NCBI GenBank assembly: GCA_021613335.1
Contig: JAJTWR010000021.1
Location: forward strand, 1,643,501 to 1,707,500
Source: Whitmania pigra
Lineage: Eukaryota; Annelida; Clitellata; Hirudinida; Haemopidae
Length of the DNA: 64,000 nt
Direction of reading: 5' to 3'
Positions 22,391-31,019 of this stretch are shown here, piece after piece (the stretch's first letter is position 1; each line of letters opens with the position of its first letter). Both the position numbers and the translations under genes were made by a program. The notes under the pieces are model-generated. The model had not been told where the DNA came from, made no database searches, and worked only from the letters and a program-made list of their open reading frames with translations.

Positions 22391-23303
22391 CCTCCCCCTT
22401 CAGTAAAAGTCGTCGGTTCAACTGCTGACGAATTCTTTCTGATCTTCGTGGCATAGTCGGAGAAGGGAACCGTACTTCGGGTCTGGGTTCTTTAATCGTT
22501 CTTTGCCCTCTTCTTGGCGTAGGTTCTTGTAATTGTCTTGGTCGCTCAGACGTTGGTTTCACTATCAGGGATGGATGTACAACCACTGGATCTCCAGGAT
22601 CAGCATCCTGTTCAACACCGTATCTGTGGCGAATTTGATCAATGTGCCTCTTCCACAAATATCCCTGCCTTAAAGATTTGACTACAAACAATCTTGGACC
22701 CAGAATCTGTTGAATTATAGCCGGTACCCATCTTGGTTGTCGATCTCTATGAGGTCCAAAGTATTTTGCGTAGCAAGGCGATCCTACCGCGAATCGCTCT
22801 TTGTTTTTGCTTTGTGTAAGAGCTACCTCTTTTGTTAGGAGCGACGGAGATGGGCGAAGGACATCCGGAACCACCCACGGATGATTCAAGGCTTTTGGCG
22901 GATTATTGTGTTGTTCTTGACAGCTGGAACAACCTCTGCAAAGAATTTCAATTTCGCGATCCATCCGAGGCCAATAAACGGCTGTTCTAGCCAGATATTT
23001 CATCTTTTGCATTCCGAAATGTCCCAGGTGTAATAACTGTAAAACCTCATTCCTCAACCTCTTGGGAATAACTAATCTGTTACCCATACACAGGCATTTA
23101 CCCTCAAAGGACAAAGAATCTTTAAGTCTTTTGAAAAACGTAACTTCGTCCTCATTGATCTTCTGTGGCCAACCCTTTTCCATGTACCTGAGAACCGTTG
23201 TAATTACGGAGTCTTTTGCTGTTTCCTCCGAAATTGCTTTAGAGTCAGTCGAAGTAATTTGTTGACTCAAAGCATGAATCGTGCAGACATTGGAAAATTC
23301 CAA
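22377..23303 (-). pseudogene. Gypsy integrase lacking its catalytic core
   Basis: The HHCC zinc-binding domain is visible (HLGHFGMQKMKYLA through CRGCSSCQ). The next residues, ALNHPW, should lead into the D,D-35-E core, but the sequence jumps to the post-core part (RPSPSLLTKEV, YAKYFG, then a Pro/Arg-rich tail). All three catalytic acidic residues are therefore missing. The deletion keeps the frame. The tail has no chromodomain that I can see. Confidence 0.85.
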
Positions 23304-24899
23304 TTACTTCTCTGCATCATCAAATATTTTATCTTCACCCGAAGGTAACCGACTTATCGCATCTGCGTTCCCGTGTTCAGACGTTTTCCTGTATTCAATT
23401 GTATAATTGTACTGTTGAAGTATAAGGGCCCAGCGTGTCAGCCGATTCAAAGTAAGTTTTGGCACTGCTTTATTTGGATCAAATAAAACCAAGAGTGGCT
23501 TGTGATCAGTCACTAAGATGAATTTCCTGCCGTAGAGATATGGATGGAATTTTTGTACTGCGTATATTATTGAGAGAGCTTCCTTATGAATTTGACTGTA
23601 TTTGCTTTGGCTTTCGGACAAAAGCTTTGAAACGTTGAATATGGGTCTTTCAGATCCATCTGGATAACGGTGAAATAATACTGCTCCCAAACCTACTTCG
23701 GATGCATCACATGCAATTCCAACTTGTAACTTTGGATCAAAGTGGGCCAGTTGAACTCGTTTCAGCAGTAATTCTTTCAATCTCTTGAACAATTTTTCTT
23801 GATTCGGTCCCCAAAACCATTTGATATTCTTGCGAGTCAAAGAATACAGGGGTTCAGCAACCGTAGACAAATCTGGTATGAATTTGTGGTAAAATTGTAT
23901 CGAAAACAAAAACGATTTCAGTTCCGAAATATTTACTGGTCTGGACATGGAAGCTACGGCATCAACTTTTCCTCCAGGACCAACACCTTCTCTTGACAAC
24001 GTATGGCCAAGATAATCTAAAGATTCTTGTGCAAAACAACATTTCTCTTTGTTACATTTTAAGCCACTGTCTTGTAGTTTCTGTAGTGTATTCTTTAGAT
24101 TTTGTAGATGTTCCTGTTCGGTCGCGCCTCCTATTAGTATGTCATCCAGATATACCACCACTCCAGGTAGGTCACTGGTCAAATTATCCATGATTTCCTG
24201 GAAATACCCAGGCGCTGAACTTATGCCGAACGGAAGTCTTGTTTGTAGGAATACACCTCTAGGTGTTCTAAGGGCAAGACGTCGTTGACTCTCGGGACCC
24301 AGTTTTATTTGATTGTAGGCGTCCGCTAAATCAATTTTTGTAAAAAATTTACTTCCGGATAATTTCCTAATAAGGTCCTCGGGTAATGGCATTTGGTGTC
24401 GGTGAGTTTCTAGCTGTGAATTTACAGTGACAGCGTAATCCCCACACACACGCAATTTGACCTTTGAACCCGATCCTTTCTTCCGAATTGGTACAATTGG
24501 AGTTCCCCAATCATTGAATTTGGTTGGTATCCAAATTCCTTTCTGAATTCCAGCTTCTAAAGCTTGATTCAAATCCTTCATGATAGCGAATGGCACCGTC
24601 CTTGGTTTCTTAAACACCGGCACGGCCTCCTCCTTGAATTTGATTTCCAGTTCACAATCTTTAAGCAAACCTAATCCTGGCTGAAATAATTCCTCGAATT
24701 TCTGGCAGAGATCGCGACACTTCTTTTGGACGTCGTTTGCATTCAAGTTTGAATGTATCTCTTCATTCTGTACAAGACATATTCTCTGAGATTCCTGAAG
24801 CTTTTTACTCAAGTCTACCTGCAACTGTAACATTGCGACTCTTCCCAACAAATTCAGTTGTTTTGGAGTCACGTTGAATGTTATGTATGTTATGTTTTC
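23304..24899 (-). CDS. Gypsy reverse transcriptase and RNase H segment
   Basis: It continues the gag-protease frame after TAG. RT landmarks are FTKIDLADAYNQIKL, LPFGISSAPGYFQ and the catalytic YLDD. RNase H follows with ACDASEVGLGAVL, the Glu in KEALSIIYAV and TDHKPL. The frame ends at TAA 23304-23306, shortly before the integrase zinc domain, and the same frame resumes immediately. No start codon is required if it was one polyprotein. Confidence 0.9.
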   Translation of the reverse strand, partial: ENITYITFNVTPKQLNLLGRVAMLQLQVDLSKKLQESQRICLVQNEEIHSNLNANDVQKKCRDLCQKFEELFQPGLGLLKDCELEIKFKEEAVPVFKKPRTVPFAIMKDLNQALEAGIQKGIWIPTKFNDWGTPIVPIRKKGSGSKVKLRVCGDYAVTVNSQLETHRHQMPLPEDLIRKLSGSKFFTKIDLADAYNQIKLGPESQRRLALRTPRGVFLQTRLPFGISSAPGYFQEIMDNLTSDLPGVVVYLDDILIGGATEQEHLQNLKNTLQKLQDSGLKCNKEKCCFAQESLDYLGHTLSREGVGPGGKVDAVASMSRPVNISELKSFLFSIQFYHKFIPDLSTVAEPLYSLTRKNIKWFWGPNQEKLFKRLKELLLKRVQLAHFDPKLQVGIACDASEVGLGAVLFHRYPDGSERPIFNVSKLLSESQSKYSQIHKEALSIIYAVQKFHPYLYGRKFILVTDHKPLLVLFDPNKAVPKLTLNRLTRWALILQQYNYTIEYRKTSEHGNADAISRLPSGEDKIFDDAEK

Positions 24900-26099
24900 C
24901 TACTCTGGCATGGATGCGTCAATCTTGAACAAACCGTAAATTGGTAGGACATCACCTGTAACCGACCTGTATTCAGTTGAATTTCTTTGGAGTTTTGGGC
25001 AGCCTAATTCGGTCCATATTGTCTTCGAAATAAAACTGTCGCGTGTACCGCTGTCCAACTCGAATTCATAAAGTTTCTTGCCAAGTTGTATCTTTTGTAA
25101 AAGCGGATCATTATCATGCATTCTTTTGATTATTTGCACGACGTTTCGTGGTTTCTTCTGGAAACACACTCTTTCGTAATGGCCTTTCCTTCCACAAAAA
25201 TTACAAACAACACCAGTCTTCTTACATTTGTCGGCCCAATGTTCCGCACTACCACACCTGTAACAATTGTAACGCTTTGTAGGGTGTGCATGGTCTCGCT
25301 TGAATGTTTTGCTGGTATCGTATCTTTTGCTTGAAATGACTTTTCTTTGAAATGGAGTCTGTTCTCCTCTTTTGGCGTGAGCTATCTGTTTCGGTTTCAA
25401 CTGAATAGCCTGAATTGACTCCGAAGTCGAATGGTATACTGTGTCTTTGGCCACGGTGGCCACTCCTTCAATCTCATTTGCCACTTCCACTGCTTTAGCA
25501 AAAGACAGTTCCTCTTCTGGGATTCTAAACAATGCTTTCAGAACTGCTTCATTTTGAATGCTGCATATAAAATTTGTTCGGAGCGCCTCGTCCAATGGAT
25601 TTGTAATGCTCGAGAAATCGCACGTGACCGCTCCTTGACGAATCCGAGTTGCGAGCTCTTGTACCGACTCACCTGGTTTTCTTTTCCCATTAGTCCAAAA
25701 TTTGTATCTTTCTCGTATTACAAAAGTAGCCGGATTGAATAACTTTTCCATGTTCAAGACTATTTGTTCGTAATTCATGTCATTTGTATTTCTGGGCGGT
25801 TGCAATTGCGTAGCCAAAGTTTCAAGCATTTTATATATTTCTGGACTTTGGTTTGTAAGAAAAACCTGGGCTGCTTTGCCTTTAGCGATTGAATTTGCCA
25901 ACAGAAATGTATCAAACCTTTTGATGTAATCCTTGAATAATTCTTTCTCTGGTTGAAAAGGCTCGAACTTTTGTATAGAAGACGTCGTATTTCCTTGTTG
26001 ATAAGTTTGTAGCATTTGTATCATTCTTCTTTCACTTTCTGCTGTTTGTTTCGCCAACATTTCAGCAAACAACTGAACAATTTCTTTCAATTCCGACAT
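24900..26099 (-). CDS. Gypsy gag and protease segment
   Basis: The ATG-started frame of 399 codons begins with a helical capsid-like region. Two zinc knuckles follow (CYRCGSAEHWADKC and CNFCGRKGHYERVC, about residues 275-310). Then comes the start of a retropepsin with the catalytic triad written DSG (ELDSGTRDSF, about residue 350). It stops at TAG in the middle of the usual protease-to-RT region. The same frame continues with the expected family sequence beyond the TAG, so the stop is either a mutation or a readthrough site; a mutation is more likely at this location. Confidence 0.9.
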   Translation of the reverse strand: MSELKEIVQLFAEMLAKQTAESERRMIQMLQTYQQGNTTSSIQKFEPFQPEKELFKDYIKRFDTFLLANSIAKGKAAQVFLTNQSPEIYKMLETLATQLQPPRNTNDMNYEQIVLNMEKLFNPATFVIRERYKFWTNGKRKPGESVQELATRIRQGAVTCDFSSITNPLDEALRTNFICSIQNEAVLKALFRIPEEELSFAKAVEVANEIEGVATVAKDTVYHSTSESIQAIQLKPKQIAHAKRGEQTPFQRKVISSKRYDTSKTFKRDHAHPTKRYNCYRCGSAEHWADKCKKTGVVCNFCGRKGHYERVCFQKKPRNVVQIIKRMHDNDPLLQKIQLGKKLYEFELDSGTRDSFISKTIWTELGCPKLQRNSTEYRSVTGDVLPIYGLFKIDASMPE

Positions 26100-26165
26100 T
26101 TTCTTTAACCGAAAGTAACCGTGACAGAAATTGAAACCTCGTAGACTTGTACTTCAGAAACAACT

Positions 26166-26178
26166 GTCGACTGCGCCA
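26166..26178 (-). promoter_or_regulatory. Primer-binding site, tRNA-Ser type
   Basis: Two bases inside the 5' LTR, the minus strand reads TGGCGCAGTCGAC. This is complementary to a tRNA 3' end with acceptor CGACTGCG-CCA, the acceptor pattern of animal tRNA-Ser. The assignment is inferred from complementarity alone. Confidence 0.6.
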
Positions 26179-26180
26179 CT

Positions 26181-26372
26181 TGTTGTATCGCTTGTATAAA
26201 TGAAAACAACAGCGAAACTAAAAGTCTTTATTTACAACAAAACACGTCTTCTTGTTTTAACTAATTCGTATCAATTGTATGTAGCAACTCCAGAACTCAA
26301 AATGAACCGCTCTCTAGCTTCGCAATTAGGCAGTAGCCTTTCGGCACATACAGGTGAGCTAGCTACGTAACA
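26181..26372 (-). repeat. 5' LTR of the gypsy element
   Basis: Second copy of the 192-bp repeat. It lies next to the primer-binding site and carries the minus-strand transcription start region. One run differs in T number, and two or three other positions differ from the 3' LTR. Confidence 0.95.
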
Positions 26373-26612
26373 GTATGTGTAAGAACCAGGAACATGAATC
26401 TTTTGGTCCAGGCAAAAAGCCCGAGGAAAGATAGCAAGGCAAAATCGACAGAAATTCCAACTTTAGAGAATGACTTGGAAAATTGATTTTTATTTAAATA
26501 AATCGATATTATGAACTTTCACGTGTTAATGTCTTGTGTTATATGTCTAAATTATACAAAAATTAATAATTAAAGTCCTAAATTTTGGTTTTCAAGTTCC
26601 TGTATGAACCAT

Positions 26613-26880
26613 GTGTCAGACAGCTTTCGTTTTTGCAGTCTTCAAGGATATTTTGACACTCTAGCTTAGTTAGCTTGTTGTTGACTTTGATTATTTTAAT
26701 AATAATAATATTAAATTAAATAAAAATCGTTTAATAATAATAATTTGAGCCAAGCTTAGTTTTGAATAAAAGAATAATACAAATTATGATAATTATTTCA
26801 AATATAAATAATAATATAATATAAGTATGAATATACTGTAAATTATTTTGAATATTAAAATTTAATTAATCTGTTCTTAG
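26613..26880. other. AT-rich spacer, probably intronic
   Basis: TA- and AAT-rich sequence between the hAT right end and the kringle exons. It ends in a good acceptor (TTAATCTGTTCTTAG). Confidence 0.4.
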
Positions 26881-27241
26881 GTACACCTTCTTATATGGGC
26901 CTAATTAAATCTCAGAACGTTACCACCAACATCAACCAATTTGTTGACAACATCAGAATTTTAGCCCTCAATTCCTCGTCTGACCTTGACATGTGTGCGA
27001 AAGGTCAAAACATGACCTTGCCCTCAGACAGGGCTTCGATCTGTGAGATCAGACTGCTTAATCCACCTGAGGAAGGTAACAGAATTGGTTTTCTACAGGT
27101 TAAAATTCTACGAAAACCTTTCTATTTCAGATTGCAAGTTTAACCCGAGTGGAAGAGATTACAAGGGAGCAGAAGTACGGAAGGTTTCTGGTAAAATGTG
27201 TCTGTTCTGGAGCGAGGCTACTGATCTGATAACGACTTTCG
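26881..27241 (+). CDS. Two exons of a kringle-containing protein (partial gene)
   Basis: Exon 26881-27075 (donor GTAACA) joins in phase to exon 27131-27241 (acceptor TTTCAG, donor GTGAGA). The second exon opens a kringle domain: DCKFNPSGRDYKGAEVRKVS, then GKMCLFW. Kringles are disulphide-rich, extracellular binding modules of about 80 residues; here the first half is present and the next exon should supply the rest. The first exon has Asn-rich, N-glycosylation-like sites and two Cys but no domain I know. Both exons are undamaged. The nested LINE complex from about 27260 would lie in the following intron or has destroyed the gene's 3' part. Confidence 0.6.
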
Positions 27242-27636
27242 GTGAGAAGTTGTGAAGAGAAGTGAGTTGAGAAGAGCAAGCGCTCAACAAATGTCATTGT
27301 TTCCGGCTTACCAGCTCAGCCATCACTCGATGATAGCATACTTGTACATAACTTCATCGAGCAGAATCTCACTGTGAAGCCTGCCATCACAAATATACGC
27401 CGCTTTGTGAGAGATCCTACTAATACTAAGCTCTGTCTCACTCTTTCGAACTCTGAGGCAGTAAGAGACTTGATCTCGACGTCCAAAATTCTCAGAATTT
27501 CCCAAGATGCTGCCGTCCGAAAAGTGTTCATGAATTATGACTTGACGCCCAGCGAAAAGATGCAAAAGAAGACTGAAAACCGCTCAGAGTGGCTCAACTA
27601 AGGCATCCGCGGTTCAGACACAATCAACCTCTCAGC

Positions 27637-28684
27637 CAGGGTTTCTTTCAGGCATACTTTCGGGGGGCTAAGCCCCCCCGGAGCTCAGCCATCGCCCCCC
27701 CGGAGCTCAGCCATCGCCCCCCCGAAAAAAATTTTTTTTCTCTTTTCTCAGCAATGCTTTACAAAAAAAAGATTTAAGTTTGACTAAAGTCATCCCATTG
27801 ATTACTTCAACAAAATTGCACTTGAATGATATTGTGAAGCAGTGCGAAGATACCGAGAGTCATTTACAAAAAAAGATTAAATGCAAAGTTGATGAGATCA
27901 AATTAGAAACACACCTGGTTGAAGATGAAAGTGCTGAAAGCGTATTACTAGGAATGAAGAGGTATTGTGAAACTGTCATCAAAGAGATTGAAGACAGATT
28001 TAATGACAAATCGATTGAGATTATGTTATTTGCAAGTCAATTTGAGACTTTTGAATCAATGTCAGGTATTCAAGAAGAAGACATCATAACTTTTTGTAAC
28101 AACTTTCCCATTCTAAATGCAGAAGCTGTACTCGCGGATTTAAAATCTTTTAAATTTTTTATAAAATCTATGGTTGAGTGCAAAAAGTACAAAATGGATG
28201 AAAACCCATTGAACAAAATACTGGAAGCTGATTTGGGATACTGTGAACTACAAAGGCTTTGTGAAATTCTTCTTGTAATTACAGTAACAACTGCTTCAGT
28301 AGAAAGATCATTTAGTACAATGAACAGGATTCTAAGCAAAGCAAGAAATAGAATGCTACCAGAAACTTTAACTCATTGTATGACCATAAGCATTGAAGGT
28401 CCCGAAGTTCCAACGGAAGATTTTCTCGATAGAGTAGTAGATTTATATGCTCTCAAAAAACCTCGGCGTATAAAATTTCTTTAAACATTTCAGTTAATAA
28501 ACATATTTTAAATTTTAGTTTGTATAAATGATTTTCAATATGTTTTTACCTAAAATATAATTATTGAACTGAGGTTATGCGTGATTTGATTTTAAACTTG
28601 TATTTGGCACGAAAAACTGCCCCCCCCCCCCCCCCCGAACTCATAAAATGCCCCCCCGAACAATAATGCCTGAAAGAAACCCTG
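27637..28684 (+). mobile_element. hAT element of 1048 bp with 8-bp target duplication CTCTCAGC
   Basis: Both ends read CAGGGTTTCTTTCAGGCAT as inverted repeats. CTCTCAGC is duplicated at 27629-27636 and 28685-28692. Subterminal C-rich tracts flank the coding part. Only a C-terminal transposase segment is encoded. The insertion lies at the start of LINE-1 ORF2. Confidence 0.95.
27780..28484 (+). CDS. C-terminal hAT transposase protein (ZMYM1-like hAT group)
   Basis: The frame is open for 234 codons; the first ATG is at 27954, giving about 177 codons. The end carries the hATC dimerisation signature (TTASVERSFSTMNRILSKAR, then RMLPETLTHC). The preceding region is the helical part before hATC. 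The N-terminal zinc-finger region and the first catalytic residues are missing. It could at most make a dimerisation-competent fragment; function is unproven. Confidence 0.75.
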   Translation: MTKVIPLITSTKLHLNDIVKQCEDTESHLQKKIKCKVDEIKLETHLVEDESAESVLLGMKRYCETVIKEIEDRFNDKSIEIMLFASQFETFESMSGIQEEDIITFCNNFPILNAEAVLADLKSFKFFIKSMVECKKYKMDENPLNKILEADLGYCELQRLCEILLVITVTTASVERSFSTMNRILSKARNRMLPETLTHCMTISIEGPEVPTEDFLDRVVDLYALKKPRRIKFL

Positions 28685-30125
28685 CTCTCAGCCCTTTCGG
28701 AAATAAACTAAAATCATGGGCTTCCACAAATATCAGAAGCCTAATCAGCCCAAGAGAAGAACTATCTTTGTTTCTGAAAAGCCACAACCTAGAAGTTTTT
28801 GGTTTGGTTGAAACTTGGTTGGACAGTGAACCCGACGGCTTATTTCTGTTAAAAGAGTATCAGGCTTTTCGTTGGGACAGTGGCTCTCGCGGAGGAGGTG
28901 TAGCCCTACTCATCAAGAAAAATCTCAAAGTTCGACAAATACCCATACCATTGGAGTACAAGTCTATTGAAATAGTCTGTGTTGATATTCTTACGTCTTG
29001 TTCAACTTGCCGAGTTATTGTCTATTACAGACCAACTGGTTTCAATTCAAATTCTGTTGAGTACGCCAATAGAAGCGTCCGCTGTTTGGACTATCTGTGC
29101 AGTGATACTGGACTGGTTTGCGTCATGGGAGATTTCAACCTTCCGTATGTCAACTGGCAAAACTACTCCCACCCTAACAATGAAATCTATAAAATATTTA
29201 TCAACTTATTTGACTAGATGGGATTTCACCAATTTGTCCAGTCACCAACGCGACAATCAAACATCCTAGACCTGCTCTTCTCCAACGATTCGAGTTTCAT
29301 ATCAGACATCAGGATAATGCCACCAATCTCTCAGAGCGACCATAACACCATCGTCTTTACAACGAATCTTCCAACCACACCAGTCACAATTCATAACCTA
29401 AGCTACAGACACTTAACCAAATCAGCCTATGAAAATCTAGACATCTACCTTTGCCAAACAAATTGAAACGAGTTGTTCCAATACTGCTTCTCTGTTGATG
29501 ACTGTTGGAGAGTGTTTACAGATATTGTTTACAAAAATTGATCGAATATTATTCACTCCTGATCGCACATACCAGACACTCCGTAAACTCAAACCGTCCC
29601 TCTCATCTGGTCCGGATGGAATCACTAACACCCTCCTCAGAAACTGTGCTGCTGGTCTCTGTTTGCCACTCTGCCATATCTTCAACTTCTTCTTCAATAT
29701 GCATGAACTACCCCTTGATTGGAGATCTGCCCACGTAACCCCCGTGCACAAAAAAGGAGCCACTTCTGATCCCGGTAACTACCGACCAATATCACTCACA
29801 TCCTCCTGCTGTCGAGCAATGGAACGGATGATCAATAAAGACATCTTAAACTACCTTCAAGCTAACAACCTTATATCACCTGAACAACATGGCTTTTTAA
29901 ACTCCAGATCGACATGCTCCAACCTGATTGAATGTACAAATGATTGGTCAGTATCAAGGCACCAGGGCACAGACATAATATACTTTGACTTTAGAAAAGC
30001 CTGTGACTCGGTCTCTCACCAAAAACTGCTGTCTAAACTTCAGGCATATGGCATCTCAGGCAATCTACTTTCATGGTAGATGAAATTATTTACTTAATTA
30101 TCGCTCTAGTGAAAGTTTCGCTAAA

Positions 30126-31019
30126 ATGACTACGAGAAGTTTTAAAGATTTTAAAAAATGCCAAGAATGCGAAATGTATGGAAGTGTCGAGGGTTTGAAT
30201 CTAAACCAAATTTGCAAGAACTGTGTGCGAATGAAAGACGTCGTCGAAAGACTCGAACAACTCATAGGTATCAATAAGGAACAAAGTCACAAAATCGAGT
30301 TGCTCGAAAAAAAGTTGGAGACTATAGAAAGCGGCAAAGTAGGAGGAGATCTTGTGGAAAATAAAGTTTCAAAGCTGGAGGAGAAAGTAGAGAGCTTACT
30401 TGTCTCAGTCGAGGCTGACATGACAGCCGAAGCTGGTACTAAAAGCAAGGGTCTTGCATGGACAGAAATTGTAAAGAAAAGAGTAGATGCAAAATTGAAA
30501 ACAATTGAAGACAGAGTACAAGTTGTGGACAAAAAAATCAGTACAGCAAAAACCATTGCTCAGGAGGAAGTCGAAAGAGAAAAGAGAAGGAACAACATTA
30601 TACTGTACAGGCTCGAAGAAAGCAAAGCTAAAAGTGAGCCAGAACAGAAAACTGAGGATAGAGACACTGCTATGCATTTCATCAACAATGTACTTGGTGT
30701 AAAATGTGATAGTGGTGACATCAAAAGTGTATTCAGGATAGGTAAGGATACAAAGGAGGTAAGGCCACTAATGATTCAATTTAGGGAAAGAGAATCAAAG
30801 AACCTAGTTTTGGAATCACTTCCAAAATTACGAACTGCAGAAAGCAAATTCAAAGGCATCTCTGTCTGCCATGATTTGACTAAAGCAGAAAGAGAGCAAT
30901 GCAAGAAATTGTTGGAAGAGGCGAAGAAAAAGCAAGCTGAAGATCAGTCGGGGGACTACATTTTCAGAGTGAAGGGCCAACCAGGCAATATGAAGCTGGA
31001 AAAGCTGAGGAGGAGGTAA
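30126..31019 (+). CDS. LINE-2 ORF1 protein
   Basis: Intact 297-codon frame from ATG. Residues 10-40 hold a CxxC pair set (CQECEMYG, NQICKNCVRM) that suggests a small zinc site. A long coiled coil follows (about 40-165, with EQLIGINKEQSHKIELLEKK). An RRM-like domain comes next (RRNNIILYRLEESKA, VFRIGK, RPLMIQF), then a basic end. This is the usual nucleic-acid-binding, trimer-forming ORF1p layout. Its end overlaps the opening of the ORF2 frame, which lies at -1. Confidence 0.85.
   Translation: MTTRSFKDFKKCQECEMYGSVEGLNLNQICKNCVRMKDVVERLEQLIGINKEQSHKIELLEKKLETIESGKVGGDLVENKVSKLEEKVESLLVSVEADMTAEAGTKSKGLAWTEIVKKRVDAKLKTIEDRVQVVDKKISTAKTIAQEEVEREKRRNNIILYRLEESKAKSEPEQKTEDRDTAMHFINNVLGVKCDSGDIKSVFRIGKDTKEVRPLMIQFRERESKNLVLESLPKLRTAESKFKGISVCHDLTKAEREQCKKLLEEAKKKQAEDQSGDYIFRVKGQPGNMKLEKLRRR

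Larger units (their letters stand above)
22199..26372 (-). mobile_element. Ty3/gypsy LTR retrotransposon, defective, recent
   Basis: Two LTRs of 192 bp (22199-22390, 26181-26372) start TG and end CA and differ at only a few positions. A 5-bp target duplication GTATG flanks the element (22194-22198, 26373-26377). Coding is on the minus strand. Gag, protease, RT, RNase H and integrase pieces all lie in one frame, interrupted by TAG (24900-24902) and TAA (23304-23306). The integrase core is deleted. It therefore cannot integrate by itself. It sits inside the hAT copy at 20716-26612. Confidence 0.95.
20716..26612 (+). mobile_element. Composite hAT element, copy 2, hosting a SINE block and a gypsy element
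   Basis: The left end CATGGTTCGTACAGGTCC and the right end CTGTATGAACCATG form inverted termini. Transposase pieces: a BED-type finger region from ATG 20939 (SKWLDNEEWSWLRRN, CCPCKKNFDISKLG), then a jump to C-terminal hAT sequence (LTLSHGQAFVERG at about 21275, the last strand KASRQRYKA at about 21465) and, beyond the insertions, HESFGPGKKP to a stop at about 26485. The catalytic core is missing, so this copy was already non-autonomous. It was split by a SINE-containing block (about 21490-22100) and by the gypsy element (22199-26372). I see no matching 8-bp duplication at the outer ends. Confidence 0.8.

Noticed and set aside
20716..26612. 8-bp target duplication for the outer hAT copy
   Set aside because: Flanks of the two ends do not match, so I do not claim one.
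27661..27725. C-rich tandem CCCCCCCGGAGCTCAGCCAT units as a regulatory island
   Set aside because: They lie just inside the hAT terminus and mirror the C-run near the other end, so they are subterminal element sequence.
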